DNA of 10,794 nucleotides from CAZNRY01 sp964575675 (lineage in GTDB: Bacteria; Eisenbacteria; RBG-16-71-46; CAIMUX01; VGJL01): the NCBI GenBank assembly GCA_964575675.1, contig CAZNRY010000144.1, positions 1 to 10,794 on the forward strand. The letters are read 5' to 3'. Below, piece by piece: positions 1 to 6,319 of the stretch; the first letter of the stretch is position 1, and every line of letters starts with the position of its first letter. Both the position numbers and the translations under genes were made by a program. Under the pieces are notes generated by a model. It worked only from the letters and a program-made list of their open reading frames with translations. It did not search any database and was not told the DNA's origin.

Positions 1-134
1 TGGAGATCACGAACCGCCTGGCCGATGCCGGGAGGCTCCTCGGCATCGAGGTCCTCGATCACGTCATCGTCGCCGGTGACTCCGCGTTCCTGTCCTTCCG
101 TGAGAAGGGCCTGCTCATGTCCTGCCCCACCTGA
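1..134 (+). CDS. radC: RadC-like JAB-domain protein, C-terminal end (5' end outside window)
   Basis: Reading from base 3, 43 codons run to a TGA at 132-134. The peptide contains EITNRLADAGRLLGIEVLDH, then VIVAGD, SFREKGLL and a short tail. This matches the end of the RadC/JAB domain, where the family has a conserved stretch like LxxAGxLLxIxVLDHxIVGD followed by SxxExGLL. The zinc-binding HxH...D residues of the JAB fold would lie upstream, outside the window. RadC-like proteins are predicted metal-dependent hydrolases; despite the name a repair role is not established, and many copies sit on mobile elements. The gene is followed after 19 bases by a DUF932 gene on the same strand, so the two are probably co-transcribed. 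The family call rests on the C-terminal motif alone. Confidence 0.8.
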   Translation, partial: EITNRLADAGRLLGIEVLDHVIVAGDSAFLSFREKGLLMSCPT

Positions 135-135
135 A

Positions 136-144
136 AGAGGAGGT
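136..144 (+). promoter_or_regulatory. Ribosome binding site deciding the DUF932 start
   Basis: AGAGGAGGT is a near-perfect Shine-Dalgarno sequence, 9 bases before the ATG at 154. It overrides an in-frame ATG at 25, which would lie inside radC in another frame and add 43 residues of low-complexity Ser/Arg/Pro sequence. Confidence 0.8.
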
Positions 145-153
145 ACCCGCATC

Positions 154-882
154 ATGTCCGGTCAGCTTGTCCTTCACCGGGGCGGGTGGGAGGCGACGAA
201 AGCCGACCTCGCCGCCGTCCCCGTCCCCGAAGAGACTGACTCGTACGTACCCGTCCCGTATCCCCGGCTTGTTGAAGAGATCGAACTCCACATTCCCCGG
301 TTTGGCCTCACGATCACTGACGAGCGCTTCGCTCTCGCTCGCGACGGGATGCAGATGTTCGGAGTCCTGACCTGCCGGAACGGCGGGGAGCACCCGGACT
401 ACGCACTGGCGCTGGGCTTGCGCTCGAGCTACGACCGATCCGTATCCGTGGGGCTCTCCGTCGGGGTCGAAGTGCTCGTCTGCCTGAACCTCGCCTTCTC
501 GGGCGAGATCACAGCCCACCGCAAGCACACAGTCCACGTGTTCCGCGATCTTCCGGACTTGATTTACCGGATGCTCTCCAAGGTATCATCTATGCAGAGC
601 CGCATCCACGCGGAGACCGCGGCGATGAAGGCGCGGGACCTCTCGCCCGAAATGGCCGACCACCTCATGGTCGAGGTCGTCCGCCGGGACGTCCTCCCGG
701 CTTCGCGCCTGCCCCAGGTGATCGCGGCTTGGGAGAGACCGGCGCACGAGGAGTTTGCTCCCCGGACCGCCTGGTCGCTCTTCAACGCCTTCACTGAGGT
801 CCAGAAATCGCGGAGCCCGCGGGTCCAGATGGACGCTGGGCTCCGGCTCACCAGCACCTTCCGGAGCGCGCTCGCGCTCTGA
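154..882 (+). CDS. DUF932 family protein
   Basis: 242 residues, starting at the ATG behind a strong ribosome binding site. Features typical of DUF932 are an LGLRSSYDRS segment (residues 87-96), a VLVCLNLAFSGE segment (107-118), RKHT (123-126) and a C-terminal helix region with TAWSLFNAFTEVQKS (205-219). The molecular function of DUF932 is not known. Members occur on phages, plasmids and integrative elements, often next to radC as here, which makes the left edge look like the housekeeping part of a mobile element. The last codons (RSALAL and the T of the stop) coincide with a 20-nt repeat found again at 3704-3723. That placement is what a gene 3' end used as an insertion site would look like. 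The start is 19 bases after radC, so operon structure is likely. Confidence 0.85.
   Translation: MSGQLVLHRGGWEATKADLAAVPVPEETDSYVPVPYPRLVEEIELHIPRFGLTITDERFALARDGMQMFGVLTCRNGGEHPDYALALGLRSSYDRSVSVGLSVGVEVLVCLNLAFSGEITAHRKHTVHVFRDLPDLIYRMLSKVSSMQSRIHAETAAMKARDLSPEMADHLMVEVVRRDVLPASRLPQVIAAWERPAHEEFAPRTAWSLFNAFTEVQKSRSPRVQMDAGLRLTSTFRSALAL
861..880 (+). repeat. 20-nt direct repeat copy 1, hairpin-forming
   Basis: CCGGAGCGCGCTCGCGCTCT occurs here and, identically, at 3704-3723 on the same strand. Within it GAGCGC (864-869) pairs with GCGCTC (874-879) around a GCTC loop. This copy encodes the C-terminus of the DUF932 protein and ends with the first base of its TGA stop. There is no T-run after it, so it is not a clear intrinsic terminator. 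It may be an insertion or attachment repeat. Confidence 0.7.
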
Positions 883-1005
883 TCCCTGTTACCAGGCCAT
901 CTCGACGTACGAGGTGGTCTGTTTTCGTGACGGCTCGTTTGGTGGACCAGGTGAGCACCCAGCGGTCTCAAGCGGCGTTGCCCGACCGGCAATCGAGATG
1001 CTCGC

Positions 1006-1034
1006 TTGCTGAGCCCTCCACCTAGACTTACGAT
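1006..1034 (+). promoter_or_regulatory. Sigma-70-type promoter giving a leaderless transcript for the SEFIR gene
   Basis: TTGCTG (1006-1011), a 17-base spacer and TACGAT (1029-1034) fit a sigma-70 promoter. The start point expected about 7 bases after the -10 box falls on or next to the A of the ATG at 1041. There is no Shine-Dalgarno sequence in the preceding bases, which agrees with a leaderless mRNA. The promoter isolates the SEFIR cassette from the radC/DUF932 genes upstream. Confidence 0.55.
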
Positions 1035-1040
1035 TGCCGC

Positions 1041-1805
1041 ATGAGTTCCAATCGTGACCTGCGAGTCTTTCTCAGTTACAGCCACGAGGGGGCACGCCAC
1101 GACGAGCGAGTCCTGCGCCTGTCCCAACGGCTTCGTGAGGATGGGTTCGACTGTCACCTTGATCGCTACGATCCCAATCCCGCGCAAGGCTGGCCTCGGT
1201 GGATGGCGGAAGAGATAGCCCGCGCCGATTTCGTCCTCTTGGTGTGCACGGAGACCTACTGTCGACGGGTCATGGGAGAGGAAGCCTTGGGAGTCGGCCA
1301 CGGCGTTATCTGGGAAGCGAACCTCATCTACCAGTACATCTACGACAGCGGAACGCGAAACGACCGGTTCGTGCCCTTGCTCCTTGGTGACGCAGAGGCG
1401 AAATACATCCCGCCCCCTCTCCGCGGTGTGACCCACTACCAACTCCGAGACGCGTGGGCATCCGACCCAAGTTACGCCCGGCTTTGCGCGTTCATGCGCG
1501 GTGCACACCGGGTGTCTATGGCGCCGCTCGGCCAGACCCTTGGAGACGTGATGGATGCCGAACGCTCAGCCACCCTCGCGGCAGCCGCGTCGGCTGGTGA
1601 CGCCGAAGCCGTCGTGGCGTCACTGTGCAGCACTCTGCCAGACCGCGCCGACCCCTGCGAGCGCTACTGGATCTACGCAACGCTCGGCGCGATCGGCGGA
1701 AAACACGCAGCGAAGACTCTGAGGGATCGGGTGTGTGCCGAGCCCGATGCGTTTGCCCGAAGCGGAGCCGAGCGAGCGCTGCAGCTCCTTGGTGTCACAG
1801 CATGA
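1041..1805 (+). CDS. SEFIR (TIR-like) domain protein with HEAT-like C-terminus
   Basis: 254 residues with no signal peptide or membrane segment. Residues 7-155 form a SEFIR domain, the bacterial relative of TIR and IL-17-receptor domains: LRVFLSYSH (7-15), the DGFDCHLDRYDPNP strand-loop (34-47), GWPRWM (50-55), ADFVLLVCTETY (62-73) and WEANLIYQYIYD (91-102), then FVPLLL (110-115). E92 in the WE motif is conserved in related proteins and sits where TIR NADases carry their catalytic glutamate; NADase activity here is inference. Residues 170-251 are Ala-rich helices; the last part (207-251) reads like one HEAT-type repeat and could mediate partner binding. Such proteins occur in defence loci as signalling or effector proteins. 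It probably forms a two-gene cassette with the next gene, 27 bases downstream. The start is the ATG at the inferred leaderless start point; no better alternative is visible. Confidence 0.85.
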   Translation: MSSNRDLRVFLSYSHEGARHDERVLRLSQRLREDGFDCHLDRYDPNPAQGWPRWMAEEIARADFVLLVCTETYCRRVMGEEALGVGHGVIWEANLIYQYIYDSGTRNDRFVPLLLGDAEAKYIPPPLRGVTHYQLRDAWASDPSYARLCAFMRGAHRVSMAPLGQTLGDVMDAERSATLAAAASAGDAEAVVASLCSTLPDRADPCERYWIYATLGAIGGKHAAKTLRDRVCAEPDAFARSGAERALQLLGVTA

Positions 1806-1821
1806 AAGAACCCGAAGTGCT

Positions 1822-1825
1822 GGAG
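1822..1825 (+). promoter_or_regulatory. Ribosome binding site of the exported protein gene
   Basis: GGAG lies 7 bases before the ATG at 1833, in the 27-base gap after the SEFIR stop codon. A second in-frame ATG at 1839 is also possible; it would trim two residues and leave the signal peptide intact. Confidence 0.5.
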
Positions 1826-1832
1826 CGGTAAG

Positions 1833-3665
1833 ATGAGCATGAAGTCGTGTCTTTGGACGCTCGCAGTCCTCGGAACAGCCCTGGTTCCCGTTCGCGCCCC
1901 GGCGTCGGAGCAGCCACTCGACCTCAGACGCCTCGCAGAGCATGTCGCGAGCGGCGTAGCCGCCATCGGGGACGTTCACGACGGGCCGCGCGGCAGGCGG
2001 ATCCTCATTCTCGAAGAGCGTCACGACTCGCGCGCGCTTCAGATCGAGTCCGCCATCTGCCTCGTACGCCTGCACGAGCAGGCTCAGCTACGGGATATCG
2101 CGCTCGAAGGGTATCTCCTCGAAGAGAAGCCGATTACGACGGACTGGTACTCCGAGACTGCAGGGAGCTTGGCCGCCAGAGCTCGGGTAGCCGTCCAACT
2201 CCTCAAGGAAGGGGAGATCAGCTGCGCCGAGTTTGCCGCCCTGGTCTACGACGACTGCAGGCTCTATCCCATTGACAGACAGGCGGACCACCCAGCTGAG
2301 CCGGACGTGAAATCCCAGAATGCTCCGACGATGTATCTCGTCCGCCTCGGCGAAGCAAACCTCGATCAGAACGACGCGCGAAATCAGGAGCTGCTTAATG
2401 AACTCAGTGTCATCATTGCTGCCTTCAAGGAAGCCGACAGGAGCGGCGAAAAGACCCGGGTCGAGGAGAAGCGCGTTGAAATGCGCGAGAAGCTCACGGA
2501 GTACTACGACTACGTGACCTCACACGATCCGTGGGCCAGGAAAACCATGGAGGCCATCCGTGCGGACACGAATTGGGTTCTGAGCGAGCGGATCGAGCTC
2601 TACCGCGAAATCGAAAGGCGGGCAGGCCGCGCGCACGCACCTCTGAGAGACGAAGACAAGGAAGCGATGCGCTCCCTCTTGGAATGGTTTGAGGCGAGAC
2701 ACCGCGCAAGCAAGGCAATGACCGCAGAAACCGGGAAGATCGCCGATGCAGGAGGCTCTGGTCCCGTCGCTATGATCCTCGGCACGGCACACACCAAGGA
2801 TGTCGTGGATGTATTCGGCCATGAGGATCGGCCTTGGGTCACCATCCGCCCAAACGCACGAAGCGGCAATCGCGGCGATATCGCCATGAGCATGTACAGC
2901 CGAAAGGGAGAACGCCTCTCCTTGTACTCCGATGGAATCGTCGCGACGCTCATCAACGAGTTCGGCACCCGGGAGATGAAGCCGCGGCCGGTGCTCATGC
3001 AGCCCTGGTTCCAGGCCAAGGCAGAGCTGTATCTGCTGGTCGATCGCATGACGCACGCGATGCTCGGACCACCGGGGCCGCCTCGCGGAGGCGGTCCACC
3101 CTTCGGGCTGAGCGGCGCGGATTTCAGTGGTCAATGGGTTGCGATCGATCCCTCGCGCATTCGGCTGAGCGGGTACAACTCGGGCGGCCGGCTCTATCGC
3201 ATTACGGACCTGTCACTAGAACAACTCCGGCAAGCTGGCCTGGCACCGGGCGTACTCACAGGGCTTGGTGCATTGAAGGGTCGGGAATACTCCGCTGAAA
3301 AGACGTTCCTTGCTGCGGTCGCCGGCTCGATCGGGGAGTCCGCGCTTGCGGAACACAAGCAAGCAATCCTCGGGGCCGCCGAAGTGAAGGCAATCATCTT
3401 CCCTGTGGTGCTGAACCACCAAATACCGTCACGACGCAAAGAGATCTGGGTGAAAGCTTCCTTGAGCCGCGAGGCAGTCTCCGCCGAGGAACGGTCAGAT
3501 GTGGAGTCGATGCTGAAGGACGCGCTCGCAGAGGTGGACAACGTGGGGATGCTCAACACCACCAAAGTCGAGGACAAGGCAGGCCGGGTGCAGCTCTCGC
3601 TCGATACGATCGCCGGCTTTGACGTGAGCGCAGAGGGTGCCGCCGGCATCTCGCTCGGTATCTAA
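1833..3665 (+). CDS. Exported protein with ChaN/TraB/Ere-like motifs, function unknown
   Basis: 610 residues. The N-terminus has a basic start (MSMK), a hydrophobic core (CLWTLAVLGTALVPV, residues 6-20) and an Ala-x-Ala-like cleavage region near residues 22-26, so Sec export is likely. In the mature part, ILILEERHD (58-65), IALEGYLLEE (89-98), a long charged helical section (185-300) and MILGTAHTKD (314-323) are spaced like the EH, E and GxxH motifs of the ChaN/TraB/Tiki/erythromycin-esterase group. That group includes hydrolases and haem-binding proteins. H64, E92 and H320 are the candidate active-site residues. Residues 400-610 hold a Pro/Gly-rich linker (412-426) and a C-terminal domain I do not recognise. 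Fold assignment is by motif only and moderate; activity is not predictable. It lies 27 bases after the SEFIR gene and is probably co-transcribed, an unusual partnership of a cytosolic and an exported protein. Confidence 0.6.
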   Translation: MSMKSCLWTLAVLGTALVPVRAPASEQPLDLRRLAEHVASGVAAIGDVHDGPRGRRILILEERHDSRALQIESAICLVRLHEQAQLRDIALEGYLLEEKPITTDWYSETAGSLAARARVAVQLLKEGEISCAEFAALVYDDCRLYPIDRQADHPAEPDVKSQNAPTMYLVRLGEANLDQNDARNQELLNELSVIIAAFKEADRSGEKTRVEEKRVEMREKLTEYYDYVTSHDPWARKTMEAIRADTNWVLSERIELYREIERRAGRAHAPLRDEDKEAMRSLLEWFEARHRASKAMTAETGKIADAGGSGPVAMILGTAHTKDVVDVFGHEDRPWVTIRPNARSGNRGDIAMSMYSRKGERLSLYSDGIVATLINEFGTREMKPRPVLMQPWFQAKAELYLLVDRMTHAMLGPPGPPRGGGPPFGLSGADFSGQWVAIDPSRIRLSGYNSGGRLYRITDLSLEQLRQAGLAPGVLTGLGALKGREYSAEKTFLAAVAGSIGESALAEHKQAILGAAEVKAIIFPVVLNHQIPSRRKEIWVKASLSREAVSAEERSDVESMLKDALAEVDNVGMLNTTKVEDKAGRVQLSLDTIAGFDVSAEGAAGISLGI

Positions 3666-3703
3666 AGAAAGCCCTTTGCCTTGCTCGCCGGGAACCCATG
3701 CCG

Positions 3704-3723
3704 CCGGAGCGCGCTCGCGCTCT
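3704..3723 (+). repeat. 20-nt direct repeat copy 2, hairpin-forming
   Basis: This copy is identical to 861-880, with the stem at 3707-3712/3717-3722. It is followed by AG, so in one frame it also reads RSALAL and then a TAG stop, as at the end of the DUF932 gene. The sequence before it does not resemble the DUF932 gene, so it is not an extended gene duplication. The two copies bracket the SEFIR/exported-protein cassette, 2843 bases apart. Confidence 0.7.
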
Positions 3724-3857
3724 AGGACCGTGGGCCATGCCTCCCAAGGCACCGCCCGTCTTAGTGCGCTGCGGCTGCCGTGGTGGCTGTTGCGGCCGGC
3801 ACCACTCTCCCAGAGCGTGTGCGGCTTCGGGTCGGAAGGGGCGGTCCCCGAAGGGCA

Positions 3858-3886
3858 TTGACTGGCACCGGCAGGAGATGGAAACT
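3858..3886 (+). promoter_or_regulatory. Possible promoter of the plus-strand R-M operon
   Basis: TTGACT (3858-3863) is a good -35 box. It is followed after 17 bases by GAAACT (3881-3886), a weak -10 box. Transcription would begin near 3893 and give a leader of about 57 bases before the ATG at 3950. The assignment rests mainly on the -35 box and its location. Confidence 0.3.
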
Positions 3887-3949
3887 CGCCGCGTCGGGGA
3901 TCTGGCGGTCGGCGGCAGGAAGCCAAGGAAGAGGCACGGGCGGAAGTCC

Positions 3950-5248
3950 ATGAAGCGTAAGCGCTTGCGGGTGGCAGATTTGTTCTGCGGAGCCGGAGGG
4001 CTCTCCGAGGGTTTTCGGCAGGCCGGGTATGCCATTGTCGCCGGCTCTGATTTGGACCCCGATGCCTGCGCGACCTTTGTGCTGAACTTCCCCGAGGCCC
4101 GAACGGTCTGCGGAGACATCAGGAAGCCAAAGACGCGGCCGGAGCTGCTCGAAGCCGCGGCGGCGGCCGAGATCGTGGTCTGCGGTCCGCCCTGCCAGGC
4201 CTTTTCTCAGATGCGGAATCACTCCCGACTCCTTGACGACCCACGGAACTCCCTCTACCGAGAGTTCGTCCGCGCCGTCGCGAAGCTCGAGCCTCTCGCA
4301 TTTCTCATGGAAAACGTCCCCGGGCTCGACCAGATGGGGGTGAGGGAGCAGATACTGGAGGACCTCAGCATCCGCGGCGCCTACAGGGTGCGTGCCCAGG
4401 TGGTTGATGCCGCGGACTTCGGCGTACCGCAAACGCGCCGCCGGGTCATCTTCGTTGGTATCCACTCGTCACTCGCGGCCGATCCTCCTGCGCTGCGCGG
4501 ATCGTCAGCGACGTCGGCCCTGACCCTGCGTCGCCGCAATGGAGGGGCCAGGATCCGCTACGAAATCACAGAGGATGGGGCATTGTTCGGCGCGGCTGAG
4601 AGGCTCGGCGACCCGAACGACGCATCCCTGGTGACTGCGGAGCAGGCATACGGCGACCTCGAGCCGCTCCTGGTGGGTCGGCGCGACGAGACCATTCCCG
4701 TCGATGAGCTCCCGCAACCAAGCTCAGAGTACCAGCGGAGAATGCGTTCCGGCCTGAGCGATCTGCTCTCGAACGTCAGTGTGCCGCGGATCAATGCGGA
4801 CACGAAGCTTCGGCTGGCAGAGCTGCCCCCCGGGGGCAACCATCGGGATCTGCCCGAGGAGTTCCGCGCCCGCTACCTCACCGGTGCGCTCTGGGGGCCG
4901 CACAATGGAACCGGCCAGCTCGGGCGCCGACACTTCTACGCGTATCGTCGGCTCCATCCCGCCATCTGGTCCTGGACGCTCAATACGAAGGCCGATTCCG
5001 TCTACCACTACCGCGACCGCCGCGCCTTGAGCGTTCGGGAGTTCGCGCGGCTCCAGTCCTTTCCGGATTCCTTCGTCTTCACCACCGATCCCCGCCGCGG
5101 GGCGCTCCCGGGCCGGATCGACGGCGGTGCCGCCCACTCGCGATACCGGCAGGTCGGCAATGCCGTCCCGCCGCTCCTCGCCCGCGCGATTGCTGCCGCC
5201 GTGGCCGAGTCCCTCGCGCCGATCCTCCGCGGGCAGAAGACCGCGTGA
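3950..5248 (+). CDS. DNA (cytosine-5) methyltransferase, type II R-M
   Basis: 432 residues, a normal length for the family. All landmark motifs are present and in order: motif I DLFCGAGGLSEGF (10-22), motif IV GPPCQAFSQ (79-87) with the catalytic C82, motif VI ENVP (121-124), motif VIII QTRRRVIF (161-168), a variable target-recognition region (about 170-350), motif IX around SVREFARLQSFPD (361-373) and motif X QVGNAVPP (401-408). It would transfer methyl groups from S-adenosylmethionine to C5 of a cytosine in a target I cannot predict, protecting host DNA from the enzyme encoded next. The ATG at 3950 was chosen because motif I then lies at the usual distance from the N-terminus. The frame is open upstream, and an ATG at 3878 has AGGAG directly abutting it, too close to work well. 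The stop overlaps the GTG start of the next gene, so the two are translationally coupled. Confidence 0.93.
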   Translation: MKRKRLRVADLFCGAGGLSEGFRQAGYAIVAGSDLDPDACATFVLNFPEARTVCGDIRKPKTRPELLEAAAAAEIVVCGPPCQAFSQMRNHSRLLDDPRNSLYREFVRAVAKLEPLAFLMENVPGLDQMGVREQILEDLSIRGAYRVRAQVVDAADFGVPQTRRRVIFVGIHSSLAADPPALRGSSATSALTLRRRNGGARIRYEITEDGALFGAAERLGDPNDASLVTAEQAYGDLEPLLVGRRDETIPVDELPQPSSEYQRRMRSGLSDLLSNVSVPRINADTKLRLAELPPGGNHRDLPEEFRARYLTGALWGPHNGTGQLGRRHFYAYRRLHPAIWSWTLNTKADSVYHYRDRRALSVREFARLQSFPDSFVFTTDPRRGALPGRIDGGAAHSRYRQVGNAVPPLLARAIAAAVAESLAPILRGQKTA

Positions 5249-6303
5249 CCGAACCGTCACTCACCGTCGCGTTCGATCGGGCCTTCGGGGCGGACAGCCG
5301 TCGCCACATGCTCTCCGAGTACTTCGCGGCCGCAGGTGCAGTCACGCCCGAGAATTCTTGGCGCCATGTCTACCGCCTGCTCCTCTGGATCGACCGGACG
5401 ACGGGGCTTGCCCATTGCTACGAGAGCGACAAGGCCCAGCCGGGACGGCCGTGGTACGGGCGGTCGCTGGCCTTCCACGACTGGGTATCCGCAGGCCTCG
5501 GCGTCGCCCCGGCGGACCTCGCGGCGTCAATCGACTGGCTCTTCGAGCATGGGACCGAACGGATGGCATCGATTCTGGCCCGCCGGGAGCAGCAGCGCGC
5601 GCAGCTCGCCGCCGAGCAGCGGCTGCCGTACGAGGGCCGCGGCTTTCCCGAACCGGGCGACAATCCCGCGCTCGACCTGCTCGTCCGGGAGGAACTCGGC
5701 TCCTACTTCTCGGAGTCTCTTCCGCCCGAGGCGATGCGCCGCCTGGCAAGGCGCATGGGGACGTACTTCACCCAGGAGAACAAGCGCAAGAATCTCGTCG
5801 GCGAAGGACTCGAAGACGTGCTCGCGAGCGTCATCGAGCGGCTGCCGGGCGCGTCGGGTCTGGACGTCCGCGCCCGTCCGCTCCTCCACGCACTGCCGGG
5901 CTTTCGGCCGCCGCCGGGCACCGAGAAACCCCGCAAAGTGGACCTCGCCATCATCGGACCGGACGAACGCCGGGTCCTGGTCAGCGCGAAGTGGAGCGTG
6001 CGTGCAGACCGGGAGGAGCAGTTCGGCGTCGACTTCGAGGCGTATGCCAGACTCGAAGACGCCGGCCGCGACTTTGCCTTCGTCCTCGTGACGAACGAGT
6101 TCGACGCCGCCCGGCTGCTCGCGGCGTGCGAGCGGCGTCGGCAGAACGCGGCGCTCTTCACGTCCGTGGTCCACGTCAATCGCGAGGGGGTTCTGGCCGC
6201 CTACGGCCCGGACCGGCGCGGATCAGCCAAAAGACTCACCGAGCACATCGCGAGCGACCGGCTCCAGAATCTCGCTGACTGGCTCGGCCAGCTCCTCACC
6301 TGA
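5245..6303 (+). CDS. Probable PD-(D/E)XK-type restriction endonuclease
   Basis: 352 residues beginning with GTG, which overlaps the methyltransferase stop as GTGA. I do not recognise a named family. In the C-terminal half, a helix with an acidic pair (GEGLEDVL, residues 187-194) is followed by KVDLAIIG (231-238) and RRVLVSAKWSVRADREEQF (242-260). D233, then S247-A-K249, fits the core of a PD-(D/E)XK nuclease in which the usual acidic residue before xK is Ser; E188 or E190 could supply the missing carboxylate. FAFVLVTNEFD (278-287) resembles the later core strand. The N-terminal 180 residues are helical and contain WFxHG-like and Arg-rich stretches of unknown role. The position between a C5 methyltransferase and a Vsr gene is the strongest argument that this is the cognate restriction enzyme. 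Its specificity would match the methyltransferase. The function call is inference from context plus a partial motif. Confidence 0.7.
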   Translation: MTEPSLTVAFDRAFGADSRRHMLSEYFAAAGAVTPENSWRHVYRLLLWIDRTTGLAHCYESDKAQPGRPWYGRSLAFHDWVSAGLGVAPADLAASIDWLFEHGTERMASILARREQQRAQLAAEQRLPYEGRGFPEPGDNPALDLLVREELGSYFSESLPPEAMRRLARRMGTYFTQENKRKNLVGEGLEDVLASVIERLPGASGLDVRARPLLHALPGFRPPPGTEKPRKVDLAIIGPDERRVLVSAKWSVRADREEQFGVDFEAYARLEDAGRDFAFVLVTNEFDAARLLAACERRRQNAALFTSVVHVNREGVLAAYGPDRRGSAKRLTEHIASDRLQNLADWLGQLLT

Positions 6304-6319
6304 ACCTCGGAGTCCTGCG

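Larger units (their letters stand above)
3666..3949 (+). other. Intergenic region before the R-M operon
   Basis: 284 bases separate the exported-protein stop from the chosen methyltransferase start. It contains the second copy of the 20-nt repeat, a possible promoter at 3858-3886, and an open frame continuous with the methyltransferase. Translated from 3698 or 3737, that frame would add 84 or 71 residues including a Cys-rich stretch (VRCGCRGGCCGRHH). No convincing ribosome binding site supports those starts, and this extension is not a known part of C5 methyltransferases. Confidence 0.5.

Noticed and set aside
25..153. N-terminal extension of the DUF932 protein from an ATG at 25
   Set aside because: This stretch is the radC 3' end in another frame, and a strong ribosome binding site serves the ATG at 154.
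564..1508. Minus-strand open frame of 314 codons across DUF932 and SEFIR
   Set aside because: It crosses two well-supported plus-strand genes and an intergenic promoter, and shows no motif.
5127..6278. Plus-strand open frame of 383 codons overlapping the REase gene
   Set aside because: The translation is almost entirely Arg, Pro, Ala and Gly. The overlapping frame from 5245 has a coherent protein with operon-type overlap and nuclease-like motifs.
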